DNA of 36,311 bases from Immundisolibacter sp. GTDB lineage: Bacteria; Pseudomonadota; Gammaproteobacteria; Immundisolibacterales; Immundisolibacteraceae. A program made the translations under genes and the position numbers. Shown in pieces: positions 7,913-16,549 of this stretch (the first letter of the stretch is position 1; every line of letters starts with the position of its first letter). Location of the stretch: positions 1 to 36,311 of the forward strand of contig NZ_JBFIII010000015.1 in NCBI RefSeq assembly GCF_041601295.1, written 5' to 3'. The notes under the pieces were generated by a model. That model was not told the DNA's origin. It saw only the letters and a list, made by a program, of their open reading frames with translations, and did not search any database.

Positions 7913-10218
7913 GCCAAGCCGCTCCGCGGCCGGCCGCGGAGCCGCCCTGCCCGCTCATAACACCGGTTCGGTTTGAGGTTTCGCCCGGCCAAGTGCCCAG
8001 TGAGCAAACCCCGGTACGCATTTTCCTGGGCACGGAACCGGCGCAGTACCGTGCCGAGCGGGTGTTTATGTATGCGTTGCATCAGGTCCGTAATCCGGCC
8101 CGGGTGTATGAGGTGTACCGGATGTCGCGCCTGCCGGGCTTCGATCAAGGCCGTTGGCGAACCGGCTTCACCAATTTCCGCTTCGCCATTCCACAGCTCG
8201 CCGGCAGCTGCGGCCGGGCCATTTATAACGACGTTGACCAGATATATACCGGCGATCCCGGAACGCTCTTCGACTTACCCATGGGCGACGCTGGCTACCT
8301 TGCCCTCACCGCGGCGGACACAGCGGTCATGCTTCTCGACTGCGCGCGGATGGCAGTAGTGTGGACCCTGGAACGGGCCCGGCGTCTGGACAAAAAAAAC
8401 CTGCTCGAACTCGCCGCCGAGCAACGCGGCCTGTGGGCGCCACTACCGACCCAATGGCATGCTCGCGACACCGAATACCAAGCCGGCTTCACGCAGTGTC
8501 TGCACTACACGGCGCTCAACTTGCAACCCTGGCAGCCGGCACCGGATCAGTATTCCTACCACCCGCACCCGCTGGGCGAGCTGTGGCTGGACCTCGAACG
8601 CAGCGCGGATGCCGCGGGATACCAAATATTCAGCGCGCAGGCACCCAGCCGTGCATTTGCCGATGGGGCCGCGCGTCTGGCAAGTGCTCCGCGCCATGTC
8701 GCACCCGCCGATTTGGCCGACTTCGCCCGCCTCACTGACAGCACCGACGTGGCAACCCTGGGCCCGCTTGACCTCAATGCCGTTGCCGGTATGTCCGGGC
8801 GTCCGCTGCGGCCGGAAATGCTGGGCACTGCCACGGCTGACCTGATCGGCTTTGCCAGACTTGATCAATGCCCGCCAGATGATCTGCCCTGGCTGATTGA
8901 GACCCTGTTCGCCGCCGCACACAAAGCGGTGTATCTGATGGTGGACCGGGCAGCCGCACAGGAACCGGCGAACGACGACGCCTATTGGCGATGGCTGCTG
9001 CAGCGAGTCGCCCGCCGTCATCCCGGCCGCTGTTGGCGGATTGACCTTCTGGATGCCGCGGGCCACTGCCAGCGCAGCCTTGTGGCCGACTTTGCCGCGC
9101 GTAGCGGCCGCCCAAACGTGTGGCTGCTATACGGCAAGCACGCTGGCGACAACGCCCAGCTTGACGTGCTCGCCGCCGAGCTCGCCTGGCCCACGCAAGT
9201 GCGGCGTTTGCACTTTTCGATACTGTCGCGCTTGCCTGGCTGGCTCAAAGGGGCCAGCCGTTGCGGCCTGCAAGGCAGCAATCCAGCGCTGGCGCCACCG
9301 TGGCCGGGCCTCGTGCTCGCCGCCGGACGGCGCAGCGGCAACGTCGCCCGCTGGATCGTGCGTCAAAGCGGTGGTTCCACCCGCAGTGTACTGATCGGGC
9401 GGCCCAGGGCGCCGCTAGCGGCGTTTGATCTGGTGCTGACCACGCCGCAATACGGCCTGCCGGCGCGCAGCAATGTGCTGCACCTACCGGTTCCGCTAGG
9501 TCGACTGGCAGCACCGGACGCCACCCTGCTGGACCAGTGGCGCGAACGCTGGTCGGCTCTGCCACGGCCATGGATCGGCCTGCTGGTCGGCGGCGACCGG
9601 GCGCCGTACCGGCTCGACCCGGCCACCGCCAGACGCCTCGGCGAGGCGGCGAGCACGCTGACCACGACCACCGGCGGCAGCCTGTTAGTCACCACCGGAC
9701 CTCGCACTCGCCCGGCGGCTGCAGACGCGTTATTCGCGGCCCTACCGGCGTCGGCCTTCCGACACCGCTACGCGGCTGAACAAGCGGACAATCCTTACCC
9801 CGCTGTGCTTGCACTGGCCGATCAGTTCCTGGTCACCAGCGACAGCGCCTCAATGCTGGGCGAGGCCGCTGCAACCGGCAAACCGCTGGCCGTATTTCCG
9901 CTCCCCGCTCAGCGCAGGCCCGTCCAAGGCTTGTTTCGCTGGCTGGAAAGCCGCCTCGGCCTGATCGAACGCGCTGTCGGCAGTCGCGGAACAGCGCGCC
10001 AGCAAAACGCCCTGGGTCGCGCCTACGACCGCCTGCTTGCAGCCGGCATCGTCAGTCGCGAACGCGATCTGGCGGCGCTGCGACAGGCACTGGGCGTGGT
10101 TACCCTTCCTGAGGAACCGGCACCACCACTGCTCAGCCCGGCCCTGCTCGGCCGCGCCCAGCGTGAAGGCGTGGAGCGGGTGCGTGAATTGCTTGCCGCC
10201 GGACACACCAAACCCTGA
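7909..10218 (+). CDS. GT8-like / ELM1-family fusion protein
   Basis: 769-aa multidomain protein. Residues about 33-240 look like a GT8-type glycosyltransferase (VRIFLGTEPAQYRAERV at the start, metal motif NDVD at 107-110, ending near the YSYHPHP segment). Residues about 250-460 form a poorly recognised middle part with a DDLPWLIETLF...VYLMV stretch that recalls the back half of a class I methyltransferase fold but without a visible SAM-binding loop. Residues about 464-710 match the ELM1/GtrOC1 family (LAAGRRSGN, WIGLLVGGDRAPYRL, GSLLVTTGPRT, ADQFLVTSDSASMLGEA), a GT-B-like fold. ELM1-type proteins recur beside sphingolipid genes, but their reaction is unproven. ATG 7909 overlaps the spt stop; a longer open frame into spt is not used. 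Confidence 0.72.
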   Translation: MSQAAPRPAAEPPCPLITPVRFEVSPGQVPSEQTPVRIFLGTEPAQYRAERVFMYALHQVRNPARVYEVYRMSRLPGFDQGRWRTGFTNFRFAIPQLAGSCGRAIYNDVDQIYTGDPGTLFDLPMGDAGYLALTAADTAVMLLDCARMAVVWTLERARRLDKKNLLELAAEQRGLWAPLPTQWHARDTEYQAGFTQCLHYTALNLQPWQPAPDQYSYHPHPLGELWLDLERSADAAGYQIFSAQAPSRAFADGAARLASAPRHVAPADLADFARLTDSTDVATLGPLDLNAVAGMSGRPLRPEMLGTATADLIGFARLDQCPPDDLPWLIETLFAAAHKAVYLMVDRAAAQEPANDDAYWRWLLQRVARRHPGRCWRIDLLDAAGHCQRSLVADFAARSGRPNVWLLYGKHAGDNAQLDVLAAELAWPTQVRRLHFSILSRLPGWLKGASRCGLQGSNPALAPPWPGLVLAAGRRSGNVARWIVRQSGGSTRSVLIGRPRAPLAAFDLVLTTPQYGLPARSNVLHLPVPLGRLAAPDATLLDQWRERWSALPRPWIGLLVGGDRAPYRLDPATARRLGEAASTLTTTTGGSLLVTTGPRTRPAAADALFAALPASAFRHRYAAEQADNPYPAVLALADQFLVTSDSASMLGEAAATGKPLAVFPLPAQRRPVQGLFRWLESRLGLIERAVGSRGTARQQNALGRAYDRLLAAGIVSRERDLAALRQALGVVTLPEEPAPPLLSPALLGRAQREGVERVRELLAAGHTKP

Positions 10219-10221
10219 TCC

Positions 10222-10938
10222 ATGCCCGACCTTCGTTACCTAGACCAGAAATGCCTGGATGCGCTCGACGCCGCGTATTTTCAGGCTCGCCGGCCGTTTC
10301 CGTGGATCAATCCGGACGCGCTGCTGACCGCAGAAGCGTTTCAGATCCTGCATGAAACGCTGCCGGATGTGAGCCTGTTCGAGCAGAAATTCGGCGCCGA
10401 GCGTAAACACGGCCAGCAAAGTCACGACCGCTATGCCCTGGATTACAGGCCCGATCTTCCGCTGGACACCGTTTGGCACGATTTTGTGGCCGAGCTGAAC
10501 AGTACGGCCTACCAGGTCTTCCTCAGGCGTATGCTCGGCGTACGCAGCGTCAGCCTGTCCTACCACTGGCACTACACGCCAAACGGCTGCTCGGTGTCGC
10601 CGCACTGCGACGCCAAACGCAAGCTCGGTTCACAAATTTTCTATTTCAATACTGAACAGGACTGGGATTCGTCGTGGGGTGGGGAGACGCTGCTATTGGG
10701 GGCCGGCCATGCGCTAAAGCCGGACTCGGCCCCAGGGCTGGAGGACTTCACGCGGATCACCGCCAGCGAGGTTATCGGCAACCGCAGCCTGCTGTTCGCC
10801 CGGACCGACCACTCATGGCACGCGGTGCGGGAAATCCACTGCCCGCCGCAGGCCCTGCGCAAGGTGTTCATCGTGGTTATCGAGACCGGTGGCGTCGCCG
10901 CCTGGTGGCGACGTAAACGCGGGCCGAGCCGCTATTGA
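10222..10938 (+). CDS. 2-oxoglutarate/Fe(II)-dependent oxygenase
   Basis: 238-aa protein of the prolyl-4-hydroxylase-like 2OG-Fe(II) oxygenase fold. The iron triad can be read as His128 and Asp130 in SPHCDAKRKLG and His200 in DHSWHAV, with Arg213 in LRKVF as the 2-oxoglutarate anchor; the strand following the HxD motif (SQIFYFN) and WGGETLLL are typical. It lies 3 bases after the ELM1 fusion gene, in the sphingolipid operon, so hydroxylation of the long-chain base, the N-acyl chain or a sugar is plausible. The substrate is unknown. It ends in a TTGA overlap with the first glycosyltransferase. Confidence 0.78.
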   Translation: MPDLRYLDQKCLDALDAAYFQARRPFPWINPDALLTAEAFQILHETLPDVSLFEQKFGAERKHGQQSHDRYALDYRPDLPLDTVWHDFVAELNSTAYQVFLRRMLGVRSVSLSYHWHYTPNGCSVSPHCDAKRKLGSQIFYFNTEQDWDSSWGGETLLLGAGHALKPDSAPGLEDFTRITASEVIGNRSLLFARTDHSWHAVREIHCPPQALRKVFIVVIETGGVAAWWRRKRGPSRY

Positions 10939-12128
10939 ATACCGCCGCCAAGGTGCCGCGCCTGGCCTTGCTGATCTCGGGCCTGGGCCTGGGCGGCGTA
11001 CAGCGCACCATGCTCACTCTGGCCGGTGGCCTGGCCGACCGCGGCCTGGCCGTCGATCTGCTGGTTCCGGATGATCGTGGTCCGTTTCGACGTCTCATAC
11101 CGGCCAATGTGCGTCTGGTGAACCTGTCCCGGTGGTGGCTTCGCGTGCCCGTGATCCGCGCCCGCAAACGGCGCAAGGCGCTGCTGATGGCGCCGGCCAT
11201 CGCCGATTACCTGCGCCGGGAACGCCCGGACGCACTGCTGAGCGCCTCCCATTACGTGAATTTGGCCGCCCTGTGGGGCCGCGAGCTCGCCGGCACCGGC
11301 ACCCGCCTGGTCATCAGCCAGCGCACGCAGCTGTCAGTGGCCATCACCAACAGCAAACTGCCGCTGCTGCGACGCCGGCCCCTGCTGGCCTGGATGACGC
11401 GCCGTTACTACCCGCGCGCCGATGCCATCGTGGCGGTATCCGATGGTGTTGCCGATGATCTGGCCGAGGTCGCCCACCTCCCGCGCCCACGCGTCGTCAC
11501 CGTCTACAACCCGACCGATCTGGCCTACATCGCCACCCGCGCCGCGGAACCAGCGCCGCACCTGTGGCTGGAAGACGGCGGCGCACCGGTCATCGTCGCC
11601 GTCGGTCGCCTGGCGGCACAAAAGGACTTCACCACTCTGCTGCGGGCCTTTGCGCAGATGAAGGCCACCCGCCCTGCGCGGTTGCTGATCCTGGGTGAGG
11701 GCCGCCTGCGGCCGCAGCTGGAGGCGCTGGCCCGGGAGCTCGCTATCAGTGACGTCGTGGCGTTGCCCGGCTACGCCGAAAACCCGTTCGCGGCCCTGGC
11801 GCGGGCCCAGCTGTTCGTCCTTTCGTCCCGCTACGAGGGCCTACCGGGGGCGCTGATCCAGGCGCTGGCCTGCGGCTGCGCGGTGGTCAGCACCGACTGT
11901 CCTTCGGGACCACTGGAGATACTGGATCATGGGCGTTATGGCCGGCTGGTGCCGGTGGGGGATGCCGACGCACTCGCCGCCGCCATGCACGCGACCCTTG
12001 ACGAAACGCCGGATCCGGACCGCCAGCACGCCCGCGCGGCGTATTTCTCCGTGGACCGGGCCGTGGATGCCTATCTGGACCTGATGCTCGATGAGCGCGC
12101 TGCCGCTTTCAAGCGCACGGCGGCCTGA
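10935..12128 (+). CDS. Family 4 glycosyltransferase (first of three paralogues)
   Basis: 397-aa retaining GT-B glycosyltransferase. The N-terminal domain shows SGLGLGGVQRTMLTLA, and the C-terminal nucleotide-sugar domain VGRLAAQKDF, RLLILGEG, PGYAENPFAALARA and LSSRYEGLPGALIQALACG. The usual E-x7-E pair is E-x7-Q here, so the second Glu is replaced. It is closely related to the two other GT4 genes downstream, sharing the CGC..VSTDCPSGP and GRYGRLVPVGDA blocks. The start is TTG 10935, overlapping the oxygenase stop; GTG 10953 is an alternative. It likely adds a sugar to a lipid-linked acceptor at the cytoplasmic membrane face; donor unknown. Confidence 0.85.
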   Translation: MNTAAKVPRLALLISGLGLGGVQRTMLTLAGGLADRGLAVDLLVPDDRGPFRRLIPANVRLVNLSRWWLRVPVIRARKRRKALLMAPAIADYLRRERPDALLSASHYVNLAALWGRELAGTGTRLVISQRTQLSVAITNSKLPLLRRRPLLAWMTRRYYPRADAIVAVSDGVADDLAEVAHLPRPRVVTVYNPTDLAYIATRAAEPAPHLWLEDGGAPVIVAVGRLAAQKDFTTLLRAFAQMKATRPARLLILGEGRLRPQLEALARELAISDVVALPGYAENPFAALARAQLFVLSSRYEGLPGALIQALACGCAVVSTDCPSGPLEILDHGRYGRLVPVGDADALAAAMHATLDETPDPDRQHARAAYFSVDRAVDAYLDLMLDERAAAFKRTAA

Positions 12129-12135
12129 GGGACTC

Positions 12136-13281
12136 GTGGCGCGGGTCGCCATCTTCGTGTCGTCCTGGCCGCACGGTGCGATTCAGCGGCTGATGCTGAA
12201 TCTGGCCGAGGAATTCGCCGCCGCCGGGCACCGGATCGACCTGCTGGCGCCGCGCGGCAGCGCTCCGGCCGAGGGCCTGCCGGCCAACATGCACCTGGTC
12301 ACGCTCGCGCCACGGCTGTCGGCTCTGCCTGGCGTTGGCCGGCACAAGCGCTGGTTCGTGCCAGTCGCCCTGCCGGCGCTGGTGCGCTACCTGCGCCGCG
12401 CTCGACCGGCTGCGCTGCTGAGCGGTGGCGAGTGGCCGAACGTGGTCGCGCTGGCCGCCCGGCGCCTGGCGGGTAGCCCGACGCGCGTGGTGGTGTCCGA
12501 GCACGTCCACGTGGGCGCATCCACGGCCGGCGCCGCGCAGCGCAAGCCCCGCCGCCTGCTGCCTAGGCTGATGGCGCGGCTTTACCCGGGCGCCGACGCC
12601 ATCGTCGCGGTATCCGAAGGCGTGCGCCAGGATCTGCTGGAGCGCTTTCCCCTGCCACCGTCGCAGGTCCACACCGTCTACAACCCGGTCATCACGTCGG
12701 CGCTGCTCGCCGCGCGCGACGCGCCGCTGGACGACCCGTGGTTCGTGCCGGGCGCGCCGCCGGTGCTGCTCAATGTGGCGCAACTGCGCGTCCAGAAAGA
12801 CCAGGCGACCCTGCTGCGGGCATTCGCCATGGTAAAAAAAAGACGCCCAGCGCGCTTGCTGATCCTGGGCGAAGGCAACCAGCGTCCGGCACTCGAAGCT
12901 CTGACTCAAGAACTGGACATCGCGGCCGATGTACGCCTGGCGGGCTTCGTGTCCAATCCCCTGGCGTATATGCGCCGGGCGCGGCTGTTCGTTCTGTCAT
13001 CACGCTACGAGGGCTTCGGCAACGTGCTGGCCGAGGCGCTGGTCTGCGGCTGCCCCATCGTCAGCACTGACTGTCCCTCCGGTCCCTCCGAAATCCTGGA
13101 GCACGGAAACTACGGGCGGCTCACGCCGGTAGGCGATGCAAATGCACTGGCCGCTGCCATTCTGGCCGCCATGGAAGAACCCGTCGAACTGGCCGGACTG
13201 GAGCAACGTGGCCTGGAATTCAGCGCTGCCGCTGCAGCGAGACACTATCTCCATTTACTGATAGATAATCCAGCATCATGA
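12136..13281 (+). CDS. Family 4 glycosyltransferase (second paralogue)
   Basis: 381-aa GT4 enzyme paralogous to its neighbours. It has an N-terminal VAIFVSSWPHGAIQRLMLNLA, then the shared blocks RPARLLILGEGNQRP, FVSNPLAYMRRARLFVLSSRYEGFGNVLAEAL with an intact E-x7-E, CGCPIVSTDCPSGP and GNYGRLTPVGDA. The usual VGRL motif ahead of the conserved Lys reads VAQL, losing the phosphate-binding Arg; Lys in VQKDQ is kept. GTG 12136 was chosen because GAGGGA lies 7 bases before it and the domain begins there; an ATG at 12091 would lie inside the previous gene. The gene ends in an ATGA overlap with the GT2 gene. Confidence 0.82.
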   Translation: MARVAIFVSSWPHGAIQRLMLNLAEEFAAAGHRIDLLAPRGSAPAEGLPANMHLVTLAPRLSALPGVGRHKRWFVPVALPALVRYLRRARPAALLSGGEWPNVVALAARRLAGSPTRVVVSEHVHVGASTAGAAQRKPRRLLPRLMARLYPGADAIVAVSEGVRQDLLERFPLPPSQVHTVYNPVITSALLAARDAPLDDPWFVPGAPPVLLNVAQLRVQKDQATLLRAFAMVKKRRPARLLILGEGNQRPALEALTQELDIAADVRLAGFVSNPLAYMRRARLFVLSSRYEGFGNVLAEALVCGCPIVSTDCPSGPSEILEHGNYGRLTPVGDANALAAAILAAMEEPVELAGLEQRGLEFSAAAAARHYLHLLIDNPAS

Positions 13282-14261
13282 GCATCCCCCGCGTCAGCGT
13301 AATCATGCCGGTCTATAACCGCGCCGCGATGGTCGTGGCTGCGGCGCGCAGCGTGCTGAGACAAACCTTCACCGATTTCGAGCTGATCGTGGTCGACGAC
13401 GCCTCCAGCGACGGCAGCGGCGCAGCGGTCGCCGAACTCGGCGACCCTCGTGCGATCGTGCTTCACACGCCAGTTAACGTCGGCGCCGGAGGGGCACGCA
13501 ACCTCGGCCTTGCCAGCGCACGCGGCGAATACATAGCGTTTCTCGACAGTGATGACCTGTCCCTGCCGCATCGCCTCGCGCGGCAGGTGGCGTTCCTTGA
13601 TGTCTCCCCAAGAATCGGTCTGGTGGGATCCTGGTCCGCGGTTATCGATAGCGCGGGCAAGCACACCGGCCGACTGCGCCGCTACCCCTGTATGCACGCC
13701 GACATCGAGGCCCGGCAGCTGTTCCGCTGTTGTATTCCCCAGTCCTCGGTCCTCGTGCGCCGCGAGTTACTGGGCAACGACCCCTACGATGTTGCACACC
13801 GTTACGGCGAGGACTGGGCGCTTTTTCTGAACCTTGCCCAACGCACACGTCTGGCCAATCTGCCAGAGGCGCTGATCCTGTCCCGCCGCCACTCCGGCCA
13901 ACTAAGTGCCGATTGCCAGAAGAGGGAAGCGCTGGCCGGGATCGTGGCCGGTCCTGTGCGGGCGTTAGGACTGAACACGGACCAGAACTCGCGCTTACGA
14001 CATCTCGAACTTGCGCGTAGAACCCAGGTCGACGGCGCATTCCTGGCCTGGGCACACGACTGGCTGCGGAAAATCCTGGCGGCCAATGCGCGTTTTGGCC
14101 GCTACGATAAAGCGGCCCTGTTGAGAGCCACCGGACAAGTGTGGCTCAGGCTCCTTACACGGACGCGGCCAGTACATACAGCGGCAAGTGCACTGGCGTG
14201 GCCAAATACCAGAATCAGTATTCTCTCGTTATGGAACGCGGAGTCGGGAAATCGGCCGTGA
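13278..14261 (+). CDS. Family 2 glycosyltransferase
   Basis: 327-aa inverting GT-A glycosyltransferase. It starts RVSVIMPVYNRA, with ELIVVDDASSDGS, NVGAGGARNLGLA and the metal-binding FLDSDD, followed by a C-terminal acceptor domain with RYGEDWALFLNLA. There are no membrane segments. ATG 13278 overlaps the preceding stop, and the stop at 14261 overlaps the next start, placing it in the middle of a four-gene operon. Donor and acceptor are unknown; context suggests extension of the same glycan or glycolipid as the GT4 neighbours. Confidence 0.85.
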   Translation: MSIPRVSVIMPVYNRAAMVVAAARSVLRQTFTDFELIVVDDASSDGSGAAVAELGDPRAIVLHTPVNVGAGGARNLGLASARGEYIAFLDSDDLSLPHRLARQVAFLDVSPRIGLVGSWSAVIDSAGKHTGRLRRYPCMHADIEARQLFRCCIPQSSVLVRRELLGNDPYDVAHRYGEDWALFLNLAQRTRLANLPEALILSRRHSGQLSADCQKREALAGIVAGPVRALGLNTDQNSRLRHLELARRTQVDGAFLAWAHDWLRKILAANARFGRYDKAALLRATGQVWLRLLTRTRPVHTAASALAWPNTRISILSLWNAESGNRP

Positions 14262-15484
14262 CCATGGCATCGCCATCCGCGACGGTCGCACTGCTGCTGC
14301 AATCGCTTACGGGTGGCGGAGTTGAGCGGTCAACACTGCGCCTGGCGCGTGAATTAACCCGCCGAGGCCTGGTGGTTGACCTTCTGGTCTGCCGGCCGCG
14401 GGGTGAGCTGGCCAATTCAGTGCCACAGGGTGTGCGGATAATCCCACTCGCGGAGGTCGGTACGGTCGCGGGTCGGCTTGCCGCACTGCGGGCCGCCGGC
14501 CGTGACTGGCCGCTGCTGTTGCGGCCGGTGCTTCTGGCATTACATGCCTCACGGGCGCTGCGCCATCTGCCGGCGTTGGCCCGATACCTGGAGCTCGAAC
14601 GCCCGGCCGCGCTGCTGTCGGCCAAAACCTCAATCAACCTCATGGCGCTGTGGGCGCGGCGCTTGGCGAGGGTACCGACCCGGCTTGTCCTCAGCGAGCG
14701 GGTGCAACTGTCCTCAGTCACCACGCCCGACCGGCCAGCCAAACGCAGCAGACTACCCCAATTGGCTGCACGTTTTTACGGCGAGGCAGACGCTATCGTG
14801 GCAGTATCGACCGGGGTGGCGGATGACCTGGCCCGTGTCACCGGCCTTGATCGGGGGCGGATATCCGTCATCTACAACCCGGTCGTGGGTGATGATTTCG
14901 TCACCCGAAGTACCGAACCCGCACCACACGCCTGGCTCACAGACGACGGCCCGCCCGTGGTACTGACGGTCGGCCGCCTGCACGATCAAAAAGACTACCC
15001 AACGTTGCTGCGGGCCTTCGCTACGCTTCGGGCCCGCCGCCCTGCACGCCTGCTGATCCTGGGCGAGGGACCCCGGCGCGGCGAACTAGAACGGCTGGCC
15101 TCCCGACTTGGCATCGATGCGGAGCTGTCGATGCCCGGCTTTTGCGCCAATCCGCTGCCTGCGATGGCTCGGGCAGCGGTGTTTGCCCTGACATCCCGGG
15201 CTGAGGGTTTCGGTAACGTGCTGGTAGAGGCTCTGGCAACCGGTTGCCCGGTCGTGAGTACCGATTGCCCCTCAGGTCCAAGGGAGATCCTCGGTGGCGG
15301 CCGGTATGGCCGGCTGGTTCCGGTAGGCAACGTTGAAGCAATGGCAGAGGCGCTTCGGATCACCCTGAATGAACCACCCGACCGCAACCGATTACGCGCC
15401 CGCGGCGCCGAGTTCAGCGTGGCGCGTGCGGCCGACTCTTATCTTGCGGTGCTGCTTCCCGAACGCAGCGCTGACTATTGCTGA
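14258..15484 (+). CDS. Family 4 glycosyltransferase (third paralogue)
   Basis: 408-aa GT4 enzyme. It has LLLQSLTGGGVERSTLRLA at the N-terminus, then VGRLHDQKDYPTLLRAF, RPARLLILGEGP, FCANPLPAMARA, SRAEGFGNVLVEALATG with an intact E-x7-E, and VVSTDCPSGPREIL. It keeps all the residues that are altered in the first two paralogues. The start is uncertain between GTG 14258 (GTGA overlap with the previous stop, chosen because the same overlap recurs in this locus) and ATG 14264; an upstream ATG at 14141 lies inside the GT2 gene. It is the last gene of the plus-strand glycosyltransferase operon and converges on the decarboxylase gene 48 bases away. Confidence 0.83.
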   Translation: MTMASPSATVALLLQSLTGGGVERSTLRLARELTRRGLVVDLLVCRPRGELANSVPQGVRIIPLAEVGTVAGRLAALRAAGRDWPLLLRPVLLALHASRALRHLPALARYLELERPAALLSAKTSINLMALWARRLARVPTRLVLSERVQLSSVTTPDRPAKRSRLPQLAARFYGEADAIVAVSTGVADDLARVTGLDRGRISVIYNPVVGDDFVTRSTEPAPHAWLTDDGPPVVLTVGRLHDQKDYPTLLRAFATLRARRPARLLILGEGPRRGELERLASRLGIDAELSMPGFCANPLPAMARAAVFALTSRAEGFGNVLVEALATGCPVVSTDCPSGPREILGGGRYGRLVPVGNVEAMAEALRITLNEPPDRNRLRARGAEFSVARAADSYLAVLLPERSADYC

Positions 15485-15532
15485 GCGTACTCGATCCACT
15501 CTCTCACCCCACGTGGCTGGCGCTCGACACAC

Positions 15533-16480
15533 TCAGGCCGCGTTCGCAAGCAAGGCGTCAAAATACGCAATCGTGTAACTCAATCCTTTGCGCAGCGCGG
15601 TCTGGGGTTCCCAGCGCAGGTGCTCACGGGCACGTGTGATGTCAGGCTGGCGCTGACGCGGATCGTCGGCCGGTAGCGGGCGCGACTGAATGACCGAGCG
15701 TGAGCCAGTGAGTTCGAGCACCAGTTCGGCCAGTTCCCGGACGGTGCACTCCACCGGATTGCCCAGGTTTATCGGACCGGGGAAATCGGCCGGGGAATCC
15801 ATAAGCCGAACCAGGCCGTCGACGAGATCGTCCACATAGCAGAACGAACGCGTCTGCTGCCCATCACCAAACACGCTCAGCGCCTCACCCTTGAGGGCCG
15901 CCACGATGAAGTTGGACACCACGCGGCCATCGCTCGGGTGCATACGCGGGCCATAAGTATTGAAGATGCGCGCCACTTTGACCTCCAGTCCGTGCTGCCG
16001 GTGGTAGTCAAAAAAAAGCGTCTCGGCGCAGCGCTTGCCCTCGTCATAGCAGGCGCGAATGCCAACCGGATTCACCCGTCCCCAGTAGGACTCGTCCTGC
16101 GGATGCACCTGCGGGTCGCCATACACCTCGCTGGTCGATGCCTGCAGGATGCGCGCTCCGGTGCGCTTGGCCAGTCCCAGCATGTTGATCGCGCCATGCA
16201 CGCTGGTCTTGGTCGTCTGTACCGGATCATGCTGATAGTGGATCGGCGAGGCCGGACAGGCCAGGTTATAGATCCGACTCACCTCCACATACAGGGGAAA
16301 GGTCACGTCATGGCGCATCAACTCAAAGCTGGGGTTATGCAGGAGATGGCGAATGTTGTCCTTGCTGCCGGTGTAGAAGTTGTCCACGCACAGCACATCG
16401 CTGCCGTGCGCCAGCAGTCGGTCGCACAGATGGGATCCCAGAAAGCCCGCGCCCCCGGTGACCAGAACTGTTTCCCGCAT
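15533..16480 (-). CDS. UDP-glucuronate decarboxylase (UDP-xylose synthase type)
   Basis: 315-aa extended SDR. It has VLVTGGAGFLGSHLCDRLL with the NAD-binding glycine motif, VDNFYTGSKDNI, NLACPASPIHYQ, STSEVYGDP, the catalytic YDEGKR pair, RIFNTYGPRM and LPADDPRQRQPDI. The PASP and DDP-RQR-PDI blocks are characteristic of UDP-glucuronate decarboxylases, which convert UDP-glucuronate to UDP-xylose in the cytoplasm. ATG 16480 has GAGGG a few bases upstream; the frame is open to 16531 but not conserved-looking. It supplies a nucleotide sugar for the glycosyltransferases encoded on both sides. Confidence 0.87.
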   Translation of the reverse strand: MRETVLVTGGAGFLGSHLCDRLLAHGSDVLCVDNFYTGSKDNIRHLLHNPSFELMRHDVTFPLYVEVSRIYNLACPASPIHYQHDPVQTTKTSVHGAINMLGLAKRTGARILQASTSEVYGDPQVHPQDESYWGRVNPVGIRACYDEGKRCAETLFFDYHRQHGLEVKVARIFNTYGPRMHPSDGRVVSNFIVAALKGEALSVFGDGQQTRSFCYVDDLVDGLVRLMDSPADFPGPINLGNPVECTVRELAELVLELTGSRSVIQSRPLPADDPRQRQPDITRAREHLRWEPQTALRKGLSYTIAYFDALLANAA

Positions 16481-16549
16481 AAGCGTGCCCTCAACGTTGT
16501 GGTGTGGCCTGTCGGCGCTGCACCAAGGCATGCAGCCACGAACAGACCT

